Source: CAYJDG01 sp964368875
GTDB taxonomy: Bacteria; Pseudomonadota; Alphaproteobacteria; Micavibrionales; Micavibrionaceae
Assembly (NCBI GenBank): GCA_964368875.1
Contig: CAYJDG010000001.1
Span: forward strand, 1 to 64,000
Direction: 5' to 3'
Length of the DNA: 64,000 bases
Part shown: positions 7,826 to 16,529 of the stretch, in pieces
Layout: each line of letters begins with the position of its first letter
How positions within the stretch are numbered: the first letter of the stretch is position 1
Program-made: the position numbers and the translations under genes
Notes under the pieces: generated by a model
What the model saw: only the letters and a program-made list of their open reading frames with translations
What the model was told of the DNA's origin: nothing
Database searches by the model: none

Positions 7826-9736
7826 ATGCAAGGCATGGGTCGTAATATTCTTTTCTGGGTCGCCATTGTTCTGACGCTGGCCTTCCTGTTCAATATTTTC
7901 CAGAACGCAAACAACGGTCAACCGAGTAAGGTTGAGACGGTTGCCTATAGCGACTTTATGTCAGCTGCGAAAACCGGGACCGTTTCGGACATCACCATCA
8001 AAGGTCAGGAAGCGACCGGGCATTACGCCAGCTCCGGCAGCATGTTCAAAACCCTGATTCCGGCAGGCGAGAATATCGTCGAGCGTCTGCAAGGCTCGAG
8101 TGTCCGGATCAAGGCCGAAAAAGAAGACAATGATCAGGTCAGCCTGTTCTATGTGCTGGTCCAGTGGTTCCCGATGCTTCTCCTGATCGGTGTATGGATT
8201 TTCTTCATGCGCCAGATGCAGGGCGGCAAAGGCGGCGGGGCGATGGGCTTTGGCAAATCGCGCGCACGCCTGCTGACTGAAAAGCAAGGTCGCGTCACGT
8301 TCGCGGATGTCGCTGGCATCGATGAAGCCAAACAGGAACTGGAAGAAATTGTCGAGTTCCTGAAAGACCCGCAAAAATTCCAGCGCCTTGGCGGCAAAAT
8401 TCCGAAAGGTGCTTTGCTGATCGGCCCTCCGGGGACAGGTAAAACTCTGACCGCGCGCGCGGTTGCCGGCGAAGCCAATGTGCCGTTCTTTACCATTTCC
8501 GGTTCCGACTTCGTTGAGATGTTCGTCGGTGTGGGTGCTTCGCGTGTCCGCGATATGTTCGAACAGGGCAAGAAAAATGCCCCGTGCATTATTTTCATCG
8601 ACGAGATCGATGCGGTCGGTCGTCACCGTGGTGCCGGTCTTGGCGGTGGTAACGATGAACGCGAACAGACGCTCAACCAGCTCCTCGTCGAGATGGACGG
8701 ATTTGAAGCGACCGAAGGTGTTATCATCATCGCCGCGACCAACCGTCCGGACGTGCTTGATCCCGCGCTGCTGCGTCCGGGCCGTTTCGATCGTCAGGTC
8801 ATCATTCCGAACCCGGATGTGAAGGGCCGCGAGAAGATTCTCAAGGTTCACATGAAGAAAGTGCCGCTGGCATCGAACGTCGATGCCTCTGTCACGGCGC
8901 GTGGCACACCGGGCTTCTCAGGGGCCGATCTGGCTAACCTCGTCAACGAAGCCGCACTGCTGGCCGCCCGCCGTAACAAGCGCGTCGTCGGCATGGAAGA
9001 ATTTGAAGAAGCCAAAGACAAAGTCATGATGGGCGCGGAACGCCGCTCGCTCGCCATGACTGACGAAGAGAAAAAACTGACCGCTTATCACGAAGCCGGA
9101 CATGCGCTGGTGGCGTTGAACGAGCCGGAATCGGATCCGATCCACAAGGCGACCATAGTGCCGCGTGGTCGCGCGCTCGGCATGGTCATGCGCCTGCCGG
9201 AAGGCGACCGCATTTCGATGTCGAAAGCCAAACTCGAAGCCGACCTGTCGGTTGCGATGGGCGGACGGATTGCTGAGGAACTGATTTTCGGCAAGGAGAA
9301 AGTCACGACCGGAGCCTCAAGCGATATTTCGATGGCGACTGAAATTTCCCGCCGCATGGTTACCGAATGGGGCATGAGCGATAAGCTCGGCACCATCCGC
9401 TATGTCAACAACCAGGAAGAAGTGTTCCTCGGGCATTCGGTGTCGCAATCGAAGAACATGTCCGATGAAACCGCTTCTCTGATCGACAGCGAAGTGCGCC
9501 GCATTGTCGAAGAGGCCTATGGCCGCGCGACAAAAATCCTGACCGACAAGATGGCCGACCTGCACAAGATCGCCAAGGCGCTGCTAGAGTATGAATTGCT
9601 CTCGGGCGACGAGATCAAGGCGCTGCTGCGCGGCGAGCCGATCCTGCGTGATGATGGTTCGGACGAAACCGAACAGAAGCCCCGCTCGTCGGTGCCGAAA
9701 AGCGGTAAAATAGGAGAAGTGCCTCAGGGGGCATAA
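7826..9736 (+). CDS. ftsH: ATP-dependent zinc metalloprotease FtsH
   Basis: 636 residues. Two membrane segments (about 8-26 and 106-128) flank a periplasmic domain. The AAA module carries Walker A GPPGTGKT (200-207), Walker B IIFIDEID and the SRH NRPDVLDPALLRPGRFDRQV; the zinc site HEAGH is at 422-426. FtsH is an inner-membrane hexameric protease that degrades misfolded and regulatory proteins such as sigma-32 and LpxC in other bacteria. The 113-base upstream gap probably holds its promoter, but I see no convincing heat-shock motif. Confidence 0.98.
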   Translation: MQGMGRNILFWVAIVLTLAFLFNIFQNANNGQPSKVETVAYSDFMSAAKTGTVSDITIKGQEATGHYASSGSMFKTLIPAGENIVERLQGSSVRIKAEKEDNDQVSLFYVLVQWFPMLLLIGVWIFFMRQMQGGKGGGAMGFGKSRARLLTEKQGRVTFADVAGIDEAKQELEEIVEFLKDPQKFQRLGGKIPKGALLIGPPGTGKTLTARAVAGEANVPFFTISGSDFVEMFVGVGASRVRDMFEQGKKNAPCIIFIDEIDAVGRHRGAGLGGGNDEREQTLNQLLVEMDGFEATEGVIIIAATNRPDVLDPALLRPGRFDRQVIIPNPDVKGREKILKVHMKKVPLASNVDASVTARGTPGFSGADLANLVNEAALLAARRNKRVVGMEEFEEAKDKVMMGAERRSLAMTDEEKKLTAYHEAGHALVALNEPESDPIHKATIVPRGRALGMVMRLPEGDRISMSKAKLEADLSVAMGGRIAEELIFGKEKVTTGASSDISMATEISRRMVTEWGMSDKLGTIRYVNNQEEVFLGHSVSQSKNMSDETASLIDSEVRRIVEEAYGRATKILTDKMADLHKIAKALLEYELLSGDEIKALLRGEPILRDDGSDETEQKPRSSVPKSGKIGEVPQGA

Positions 9737-9741
9737 AGAGT

Positions 9742-10080
9742 ATGAAACTGGCCGGAAGTATTCCACTTTGCTTGCTGGCCCTTTTTCTGGCGCTCTCTCT
9801 GCCTGTTTCCATCACCTTTGCCGCAGACGAGCTCTCGCGCGTGAATACGTCCTGTGAGGTCGATGCGGATTGCGCCGTCAAAGACCTGCGCAATTGCTGT
9901 GGCCTGTACCCTGCCTGCGTGAACACTGCGGCTGTCATCAATACGGAACTCGATGATCCGCAATGCGATGGCTTTGCGTCAATCTGCGGTTATGAAACGA
10001 TTACCGAATGTCACTGTCAGGATCATCAATGCCAGCGCATCGACCACAGGCCGCCTGCGGTTGGTCCGGTTTCTGAATAA
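9742..10080 (+). CDS. Small secreted cysteine-rich protein
   Basis: 112 residues. A signal peptide (about 1-27, ending ITFAADE) is followed by a mature part of about 85 residues with ten cysteines, including TSCEVDADCAVKDLRNCCG and ITECHCQDHQCQ. The even number suggests five disulfides in the periplasm or outside. The gene begins 5 bases after the ftsH stop, so it likely shares the ftsH transcript, although no functional link is known to me. I do not recognise the family; the C-x(5)-C...CC...C pattern recalls small disulfide-rich secreted proteins of unknown role. Confidence 0.75.
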   Translation: MKLAGSIPLCLLALFLALSLPVSITFAADELSRVNTSCEVDADCAVKDLRNCCGLYPACVNTAAVINTELDDPQCDGFASICGYETITECHCQDHQCQRIDHRPPAVGPVSE

Positions 10081-10132
10081 GCAATTGTTACTTTTTTAAG
10101 CGTTTGCGCGAATATACCTTCTGAGGTTCATC

Positions 10133-11740
10133 ATGACCAAAAATATCAAACTTGAAATTCTGAAACGGGCCTTGCTGCCGCTGGCGATTGTCCTGCTGGC
10201 GGTATTTTCCCCGGCGCATGCCAAGGGCAATATTGACGCACTTGTCAAAGGCGGGGCCGGGGGCTGGCTGAATGTCGAGCGGCCTTTGACGGCTGAGGAA
10301 ATCAAGGGGCGGGTGGTGCTGCTGGATTTCTGGACTTATGGGTGCATCAACTGCATGCAGATCGTGCCGGACCTTGATTATCTCGAACAAAAATTCGGCG
10401 ATAAACTTCTGATCATCGGCGTACATTCGGCGAAGTTCAAAGGCGAGCAGGGCAATGACCGGATTCTCGCCGCAGCGCAACGCTTCGGCCTGAAGCATCC
10501 GGTGATCAACGATTCCGATTTTGCGATCTGGAAGTCGTATGGTGTGGAGGCATGGCCGACGCAGATTCTGCTCGATGAAAAGGGCGACGAGATCGAGCGT
10601 TATTCCGGCGAGGGTCACCGCGCCGAAATCGAAGCTGACATCAAAGGGGCCCTGGTCGTCGATGGCAAGGAAACCGCCAAGCCGGTTCCGGCGATTGCGG
10701 CTGATGCGAAAGACAAATTGATCCTGTGGTTTCCATCCAAAATCGTGCAGGGCAACAGCGGCGATACAACTGACCTCTTTTTTGTAACGGATACAGGTCA
10801 TAACCGCATCCTCGGCTTCGATGCGACGGGGAAAATCAAAGTGACGATCGGGTCGGGCGAGAAGGCTCTGAAGGATGGATCCTATAAAGACGCAGCCTTT
10901 AATATGCCGCACGGCATCGAAGCGCTTGGGGAGCGGCTGATTGTCGCTGATACCGGCAACCACGCGTTGCGCGAGGTCGATCTGAAGGCCGGGACCGTTA
11001 CAACGCTGGCCGGAACAGGGAAGCGCGGCTTCGGGCGCGGCATACCTGATGTCAGCGACAGCACATGGGATACATTCAACGGCGTTGCCGGAAAAACCAC
11101 CGACCTTGCCTCGCCATGGGATGTGAAGTTCATTGAAGATTCGCGCGTGACGCGGCTGGTCGTGGCCATGGCCGGACTGCACCAGTTATGGCTCTATGAT
11201 GCACGCTCCGGGGAAGTCGGTGTGCTGGCTGGAAGCGGCGCGGAAGGGATCGCTGACGGCGCGGCCACGCAGGCAACTCTTGCCCAGCCGAGCGGCCTGA
11301 GTGTCGATGGCAACAACAATATCGTTTTCGTGGATGCTGAAAGTTCTGCTTTGCGCAAGATGGAGGGCAACAATGTCAAAACCCTCATCGGCACCGGGCT
11401 GTTCAAGTTCGGTCTGAAAGATGGCAAATACCCAGACGCGATGCTCCAGCATCCGCAGGGCGTGCTCGCCGATCATGCGAGTGGGAAAATTTATATCGCC
11501 GATACATATAACAACGCTATCCGCATTTACGATCCGCAGACGCAGGAGTTATCGACGCTGGCTTTGGACGGGGACACGCTTAAAGAGCCGGGCGATATCC
11601 TTCTAAGCGAGGGCTATGCGCTGGTAGTCGATACAGGCAACCATGCGATCAAAAAGATCGATCTGCGCGCTAAAAGCGATAAAGCCAGCGACTGGGGCAA
11701 ACCGAGCGGACATATCGAAACTCTGAAGCTGCATTTTTGA
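10133..11740 (+). CDS. Thioredoxin-like/NHL-repeat protein (NHLRC2-like)
   Basis: 535 residues: signal peptide (ending SPAHAKG), a thioredoxin-fold domain (about 40-170) with active-site-like WTYGCINCMQ, then an NHL/beta-propeller domain (about 195-520) with repeats such as MPHGIEALGERLIVADTGNH, LAQPSGLSVDGNNNIVFVDA and LQHPQGVLADHASGKIYIAD. The architecture matches bacterial relatives of NHLRC2. The CxxC is kept, so redox activity is possible in the periplasm; the substrate is unknown. It stands between ftsH and glmM, where such a gene is not universal. Confidence 0.88.
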   Translation: MTKNIKLEILKRALLPLAIVLLAVFSPAHAKGNIDALVKGGAGGWLNVERPLTAEEIKGRVVLLDFWTYGCINCMQIVPDLDYLEQKFGDKLLIIGVHSAKFKGEQGNDRILAAAQRFGLKHPVINDSDFAIWKSYGVEAWPTQILLDEKGDEIERYSGEGHRAEIEADIKGALVVDGKETAKPVPAIAADAKDKLILWFPSKIVQGNSGDTTDLFFVTDTGHNRILGFDATGKIKVTIGSGEKALKDGSYKDAAFNMPHGIEALGERLIVADTGNHALREVDLKAGTVTTLAGTGKRGFGRGIPDVSDSTWDTFNGVAGKTTDLASPWDVKFIEDSRVTRLVVAMAGLHQLWLYDARSGEVGVLAGSGAEGIADGAATQATLAQPSGLSVDGNNNIVFVDAESSALRKMEGNNVKTLIGTGLFKFGLKDGKYPDAMLQHPQGVLADHASGKIYIADTYNNAIRIYDPQTQELSTLALDGDTLKEPGDILLSEGYALVVDTGNHAIKKIDLRAKSDKASDWGKPSGHIETLKLHF

Positions 11741-11809
11741 GACTGGATAAGGCTTTGCTGGCGCATTCCTCGCTTTATTTTACCCCCCGAACCCGCTAAA
11801 ACTGGCCCT

Positions 11810-13177
11810 ATGAAAAAGAAGTATTTTGGGACGGACGGGATTCGCGGGCGGGCCAACGCTCACCCCATGACGGCAGAGATTGCGTTGAAGGTTGCCATGG
11901 CGACCGCGCGGGTGCTTAAGCGCACCCATCCGGGCCATGCCACCAACCGCGCCGTGATCGGTAAAGATACGCGCCTGTCCTGTTACATGCTGGAACAGGC
12001 GATGGCTTCGGGCTTTCTCTCGATGGGCATGGATGTCGTTTTGACGGGGCCGATTCCGACACCGGGGGTTGCCACCCTGACCCGTTCGATGCGCGCTGAT
12101 ATCGGCGTGATGATTTCCGCCTCGCACAATCCGTTCGAAGATAACGGGATCAAACTTTTTGCCGCCGACGGCTATAAACTCCCCGACGATATCGAACGCC
12201 AGATTGAAGAGTGGATCGACAATCCCGCGCTGATGACCGACCTGCCGGGTCCGGGTGAAGTCGGGCGCGCGAGCCGCCTCGATGACGCACTTGGCCGCTA
12301 TATCGAATACGTCAAAGGTAGTTTCCCGCGCGGACAGACTCTTGAGGGTCTGAAGATCGTGCTCGATTGTGCCAATGGTGCCGCCTATAAAGCCGCGCCG
12401 CAGGCTTTGTGGGAGCTCGAAGCCGATGTGATCTCAATGGGGGTTACGCCCAACGGTCAGAATATAAATGACGGCGTCGGCGCGACCGCGACCGAAGCGT
12501 TGCAGGCCCGCGTCGTTGCTGAGAAAGCCGATCTGGGCATCGCGCTCGATGGTGATGGCGACCGCTTGATCATGGTCGATGAAAAAGGCCAACGCATCGA
12601 CGGCGACCAGCTGATAGCGCTGCTGGCGATCCGCATGAAGAAACGCGGCACACTGGCGCAGGACAGCATCGTCACGACAGTGATGTCCAACCTAGGATTA
12701 GAGCGCGTGCTTGCCAAGAACGGCATCAAGCTGGTGCGGTCCGCCGTGGGCGATCGCTATGTGGTTGAGAAACTGCGCGAAGGCGGATTGAACCTTGGCG
12801 GCGAACAATCCGGACATATCGTTCTCTCAGATTACGGCACGACCGGGGACGGCTTGCTGGCTGCGTTGCATGTGCTCTCAATTTTGAAAGAGCAGGGTGG
12901 TCTGGCCAGTGAGACGCTCAATGTCTTTACTCCCGTGCCGCAGCTATTGAAAAACGTGCGCTTTAAAACCGGACAGCCCTTGCAGGATGCCGAAGTCAAA
13001 GGCGCGATTGTGATTGCCGAGAAGACGCTCGCCAATGATGGCCGTTTGCTGGTACGTGAATCCGGAACCGAACCGCTGATCCGGATTATGGCAGAAGGCG
13101 ATAATAAAACTCTCATTCAGACAGTCGTCGACGATCTCTGCACAGTGATCGAGCGCGTCGCGGCGAAGGCAAAATAA
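11810..13177 (+). CDS. glmM: Phosphoglucosamine mutase GlmM
   Basis: 455 residues. The N-terminus YFGTDGIRGRAN is the family signature. The phosphoserine loop is ISASHNP (Ser105), the metal loop is ALDGDGDRLI, and the C-terminal phosphate-binding block is VRESGTEPLIRIMAEG. It converts glucosamine-6-phosphate to glucosamine-1-phosphate on the way to UDP-GlcNAc for peptidoglycan and LPS. thiD starts one base after its stop, so the two are cotranscribed. Confidence 0.98.
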   Translation: MKKKYFGTDGIRGRANAHPMTAEIALKVAMATARVLKRTHPGHATNRAVIGKDTRLSCYMLEQAMASGFLSMGMDVVLTGPIPTPGVATLTRSMRADIGVMISASHNPFEDNGIKLFAADGYKLPDDIERQIEEWIDNPALMTDLPGPGEVGRASRLDDALGRYIEYVKGSFPRGQTLEGLKIVLDCANGAAYKAAPQALWELEADVISMGVTPNGQNINDGVGATATEALQARVVAEKADLGIALDGDGDRLIMVDEKGQRIDGDQLIALLAIRMKKRGTLAQDSIVTTVMSNLGLERVLAKNGIKLVRSAVGDRYVVEKLREGGLNLGGEQSGHIVLSDYGTTGDGLLAALHVLSILKEQGGLASETLNVFTPVPQLLKNVRFKTGQPLQDAEVKGAIVIAEKTLANDGRLLVRESGTEPLIRIMAEGDNKTLIQTVVDDLCTVIERVAAKAK

Positions 13178-13178
13178 G

Positions 13179-13982
13179 ATGGTGGCACAGGTTCTCTGTA
13201 TCGGGGTTTCAGACTCCTCAGCCGGCACGGGCATTCAGGCCGACATCAAAACCATTCAGGCCTTCGGTGCTTATGCCGCAACCGTGATCAGTGCTGTTTC
13301 CGTGCAGAACACAATGAATGTTTATGACATTTTCGCGATCCCGCCCGAGGTTGTGCGCCATCAATTGCAGGCAGTCATGGATGACCTCAAGCCGACGGTG
13401 ATCAAGACCGGGATGCTGGGCGATGAAAACGTTATCAATGTCGTCGGCGATTTGCTGGATACTTTAAAGGGCCAGAACAGCCATGTCGTTATCGACCCGG
13501 TCATGACCAGCCGTGTGGGCAAGGTCCTGCTCGATAAGGCGGCGCGTGACGCGCTTAAGCGCCGTTTGATTATTTATGCCGATGTGCTCACGCCGAATTT
13601 ACGCGAAGCGCAGGATTTGACCGGATTGACGATCACCGATGTCGAAGGCATGAAACATGCGGCCGAGATGCTGCAGACGCTCGGGGCCGACACTGTCGTC
13701 GTCAAGGGTGGTGGTTTGCCATCAGAGAAACTTTTTAACGTGCTGGCCGATGAAAACGGAACGGAAGTCTACGAAATGCCGCGCCTCGATACGCGGGCAA
13801 CACATGGCGCAGGGACCACCCTGTCGGCAGGAATTGCAGCCGGACTGGCGATGGGGCTGACACCGCGCGCGGCCTTCGAAGCCGCACAGGATTTTCTGAA
13901 CGCCGCGATTGCCAGCGCCGAAATTATCGGGGCCGGGTACGGACCGGTCAATCACAACCATTCGCGCAAAGCAGTTTCCTGA
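13179..13982 (+). CDS. thiD: Hydroxymethylpyrimidine/phosphomethylpyrimidine kinase ThiD
   Basis: 267 residues, ribokinase fold. The substrate loop reads GVSDSSAGTGIQADIKTIQA (the commoner form has SGGAGIQAD), with VIDPVMTSRVGKVLLD in the middle and the anion-hole region TRATHGAGTTLSAGIAAGLA near the C-terminus, where family members usually have HGTGCTLS. It phosphorylates HMP and HMP-P for thiamine biosynthesis. The altered loops (A-G-T and A-G-T-T) are unusual but keep the fold; a pyridoxal kinase role is a weaker alternative. The stop overlaps the hisZ start by one base. Confidence 0.9.
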   Translation: MVAQVLCIGVSDSSAGTGIQADIKTIQAFGAYAATVISAVSVQNTMNVYDIFAIPPEVVRHQLQAVMDDLKPTVIKTGMLGDENVINVVGDLLDTLKGQNSHVVIDPVMTSRVGKVLLDKAARDALKRRLIIYADVLTPNLREAQDLTGLTITDVEGMKHAAEMLQTLGADTVVVKGGGLPSEKLFNVLADENGTEVYEMPRLDTRATHGAGTTLSAGIAAGLAMGLTPRAAFEAAQDFLNAAIASAEIIGAGYGPVNHNHSRKAVS

Positions 13983-15145
13983 TGAGCGACGACGACACCA
14001 ATCCCGGCGCATTGTTGCCGAACGGCATGCTGGACGGACTGCCGGATACGGCGGAACGCGAGACCGAGATCACGCATACCCTGCTGCAAACTTTTGCGAG
14101 TTTCGGTTACCGTGAGGTCAATCCGCCTTTGGTTGAATTTGAGGAAAGCCTGCTCTCTGAAACCGGCGGTGTGGCGCTTTCTAAAAATACCTTTCGCCTG
14201 ATGGATCCTGTGTCACGCCGAATGATGGCGATCCGCTCGGATACCACGACCCAGATCGTGCGCATCGCGGCCTCACGGCTCAAATCATCGCCGCGCCCGT
14301 TGCGCCTGTCTTATGTGGCGGATGTTCTGCGCGTTAAAGGCTCCCAATTGCGTCCCGAGCGACAGTTCCGCCAGGCGGGATGCGAATTGCTCGGTTCGAA
14401 CTCGCCCGAAGCCTCGGTCGAGGTTGCGTTGCTGGCAGTTTATGCGCTCCATCAGCTGGGCGTTAAAAATATCAGCATCGACTTCGCCACCCCGGATATC
14501 ATCCGGGCCCTGATGCCTGAAGAGGGCGCCGATGCCTTCCTGAAAGCCTGTCAGCGTCGTGATGAAGCTGATTTCAAAGCCTTCGGCCCAACCGGAAAAA
14601 TCCTGAGCGTCCTCAGCCAGCTTGCGGGAGATGCCGATGGATTCTTCAAGCAGATTGAAAAGAAAAAGCTGCCGCCGAAAATTTCCGCGTCCTTTACACG
14701 GCTTAAAAAAGTCATCACCGGGTTCCGTGACGGACTTAAAGCCTATGGCCTCAGTGACAGTGTCACGATCACGGTCGATCCGCTGGAGACGCGCGGCTTT
14801 GAATATCAGACGCTGCCGAGCTTTACGCTGTTTGCGCGCGGTGTCCGTGGCGAACTGGGGCGTGGCGGCTTTTATGAAGCCTCATTCCAGTTGAGCGCAA
14901 AGAAAGCACACAAAGAGCCAGCCAACGGATTTACCCTGTATATGGACAGCGTCCTGCGTGCGGTGCCTGCGCGCAAAGCGCTTAAACGTATTTACGTTCC
15001 CGCAGGAACGCCGTGGGCGCAGGTCCGCCAGATTCAGCAAGACGGCAGCATCATCCGGGGAACCGAGGCAAAGGTTACGCCCAAGGATTTGGCCGCGCTC
15101 GGCTGCACGCACATTTACAAGAACTCAAAAATACAAAGTCTCTAG
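13982..15145 (+). CDS. hisZ: ATP phosphoribosyltransferase regulatory subunit HisZ
   Basis: 387 residues with a class II aminoacyl-tRNA-synthetase-like fold (FASFGYREVNPPLVEFEESL; TFRLMDPVSRRMMAIRSDTT; RLSYVADVLR). HisZ resembles HisRS but lacks tRNA charging; it binds the short HisG to make the active first enzyme of histidine biosynthesis. Consistently, a short 215-residue hisG lies at 49248-49895. The start overlaps thiD as TGATG, and purA follows after 12 bases. A true HisRS is unlikely given the missing histidine-A motif and the purA neighbour. Confidence 0.93.
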   Translation: MSDDDTNPGALLPNGMLDGLPDTAERETEITHTLLQTFASFGYREVNPPLVEFEESLLSETGGVALSKNTFRLMDPVSRRMMAIRSDTTTQIVRIAASRLKSSPRPLRLSYVADVLRVKGSQLRPERQFRQAGCELLGSNSPEASVEVALLAVYALHQLGVKNISIDFATPDIIRALMPEEGADAFLKACQRRDEADFKAFGPTGKILSVLSQLAGDADGFFKQIEKKKLPPKISASFTRLKKVITGFRDGLKAYGLSDSVTITVDPLETRGFEYQTLPSFTLFARGVRGELGRGGFYEASFQLSAKKAHKEPANGFTLYMDSVLRAVPARKALKRIYVPAGTPWAQVRQIQQDGSIIRGTEAKVTPKDLAALGCTHIYKNSKIQSL

Positions 15146-15157
15146 AGGAAAAAAATC

Positions 15158-16450
15158 ATGGCCAATGTCGCAGTTATCGGGTCCCAGTGGGGCGATGAAG
15201 GAAAAGGCAAGATCGTCGACTGGCTGTCCAGCCGCGCCGATGTTGTTGTGCGTTTTCAGGGCGGACATAACGCCGGACACACACTGGTCATCGATGGAGT
15301 GACCTACAAACTCTCGCTGCTGCCGTCTGGCATCGTGCGCAAGGGCAAGCTGTCCATTCTTGGCAACGGCGTGGTGGTTGATCCATGGGCCCTTTTGAAA
15401 GAAATCGAAACGGTGCGCGAAAAGGGCGTTGAGATCAGCCCGGCCAATCTGATGGTCGCTGAGAACGTGCCGCTGATTCTGCCAGTGCATGGCGAGATCG
15501 ACCGTGCGATGGAAGCCGCGCGCGGCGATAAAAAAATCGGCACGACCGGACGCGGCATCGGCCCGGCCTATCAGGATAAAGTGGCGCGCCGCGCCATCCG
15601 TCTGTGCGATCTGCAACACCCTGAGCTGGTGCGTGAGAAACTTGAAGCGCTGATGATGTATCACAACGCCTTGATGCGCGGCTTTGGCTGGAAAGAAATC
15701 AGCGTCGAAGAAACGTATACTTCGCTGATGGAGATTGCACCCAAGGTTCTGCCGTATGCGGGCGTGGTCTGGAAACGCCTTGAAGAAGCCAAGTACAAAG
15801 GCGAGAAAGTTCTGTTTGAGGGCGCGCAAGGGTTGTTCCTTGATGTCGATCATGGGACGTATCCGTATGTCACGTCCTCCAACATTGTTTCCGCGCAAGC
15901 GGCTGTCGGATCGGGCGTCGGGCCGAAATCGATTGGTTATGTGCTCGGGATTACCAAAGCCTATACGACGCGTGTCGGTATGGGCCCGTTTCCGACTGAG
16001 CTATTTGACGACATTGGGGAGAAAATCGGCGAGAAAGGCCGCGAGTTTGGTACTGTTACCGGGCGGAAGCGCCGCTGCGGCTGGTTTGATGCGGTCTTGG
16101 TCCGCCAAGCGGTCAAAACCGGGGGGATCGATGGGATTGCCCTGACCAAACTGGATGTTCTTGATGGGTTTGACGAGATCAAGGTCTGCGTCGGGTACAA
16201 GCTGAATGGAAAATCGCTGGATTACTTCCCGGCATCGAGCGTCGATCAGGCTGGTGTCGAAGCCATCTATGAAACGATTCCCGGCTGGAAAGACAGCACC
16301 TATGGCGCACGGTCCTGGGCACAACTTCCGGCGGAAGCTATCAAATACGTGAAAAGAATCGAAGAACTGATCGAATGCTCGGTAACGCTGCTGTCCACCA
16401 GCCCAGAGCGGGATGACACGATTCTCGTACAGGACCCGTTTTTCAGCTGA
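15158..16450 (+). CDS. purA: Adenylosuccinate synthetase PurA
   Basis: 430 residues, full family length. The P-loop is GSQWGDEGKGK near the N-terminus, with FQGGHNAGHTLV, GTTGRGIGPAYQDK, GAQGLFLDVDHGTYPYVTSS and the C-terminal RDDTILVQDPF. It makes adenylosuccinate from IMP, aspartate and GTP in AMP synthesis. It follows hisZ closely and a GC-rich hairpin at 16490-16510 may mark the end of this transcript. Confidence 0.98.
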   Translation: MANVAVIGSQWGDEGKGKIVDWLSSRADVVVRFQGGHNAGHTLVIDGVTYKLSLLPSGIVRKGKLSILGNGVVVDPWALLKEIETVREKGVEISPANLMVAENVPLILPVHGEIDRAMEAARGDKKIGTTGRGIGPAYQDKVARRAIRLCDLQHPELVREKLEALMMYHNALMRGFGWKEISVEETYTSLMEIAPKVLPYAGVVWKRLEEAKYKGEKVLFEGAQGLFLDVDHGTYPYVTSSNIVSAQAAVGSGVGPKSIGYVLGITKAYTTRVGMGPFPTELFDDIGEKIGEKGREFGTVTGRKRRCGWFDAVLVRQAVKTGGIDGIALTKLDVLDGFDEIKVCVGYKLNGKSLDYFPASSVDQAGVEAIYETIPGWKDSTYGARSWAQLPAEAIKYVKRIEELIECSVTLLSTSPERDDTILVQDPFFS

Positions 16451-16489
16451 ATTTACTTCAGGGCCAACTCCTTATATGATGTCTGAATG

Positions 16490-16510
16490 ACCGCCCCCGC
16501 CGGGGACGGT
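16490..16510 (+). terminator. GC-rich hairpin after purA, possible terminator or attenuator
   Basis: ACCG-C-CCCC, a three-base loop, GGGG-A-CGGT: an 8-bp stem with one mismatch, followed by TTCCTTTC rather than a clean T-run. It lies between purA and the pseudokinase-like gene, ending 19 bases before the latter's ATG, so it could also shape that gene's leader. Confidence 0.35.
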
Positions 16511-16529
16511 TCCTTTCACTGTTCAGATC

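Noticed and set aside
10088..11182. 364-codon minus-strand frame across the thioredoxin/NHL gene
   Set aside because: Shadow of a gene with obvious CINC and NHL repeats.
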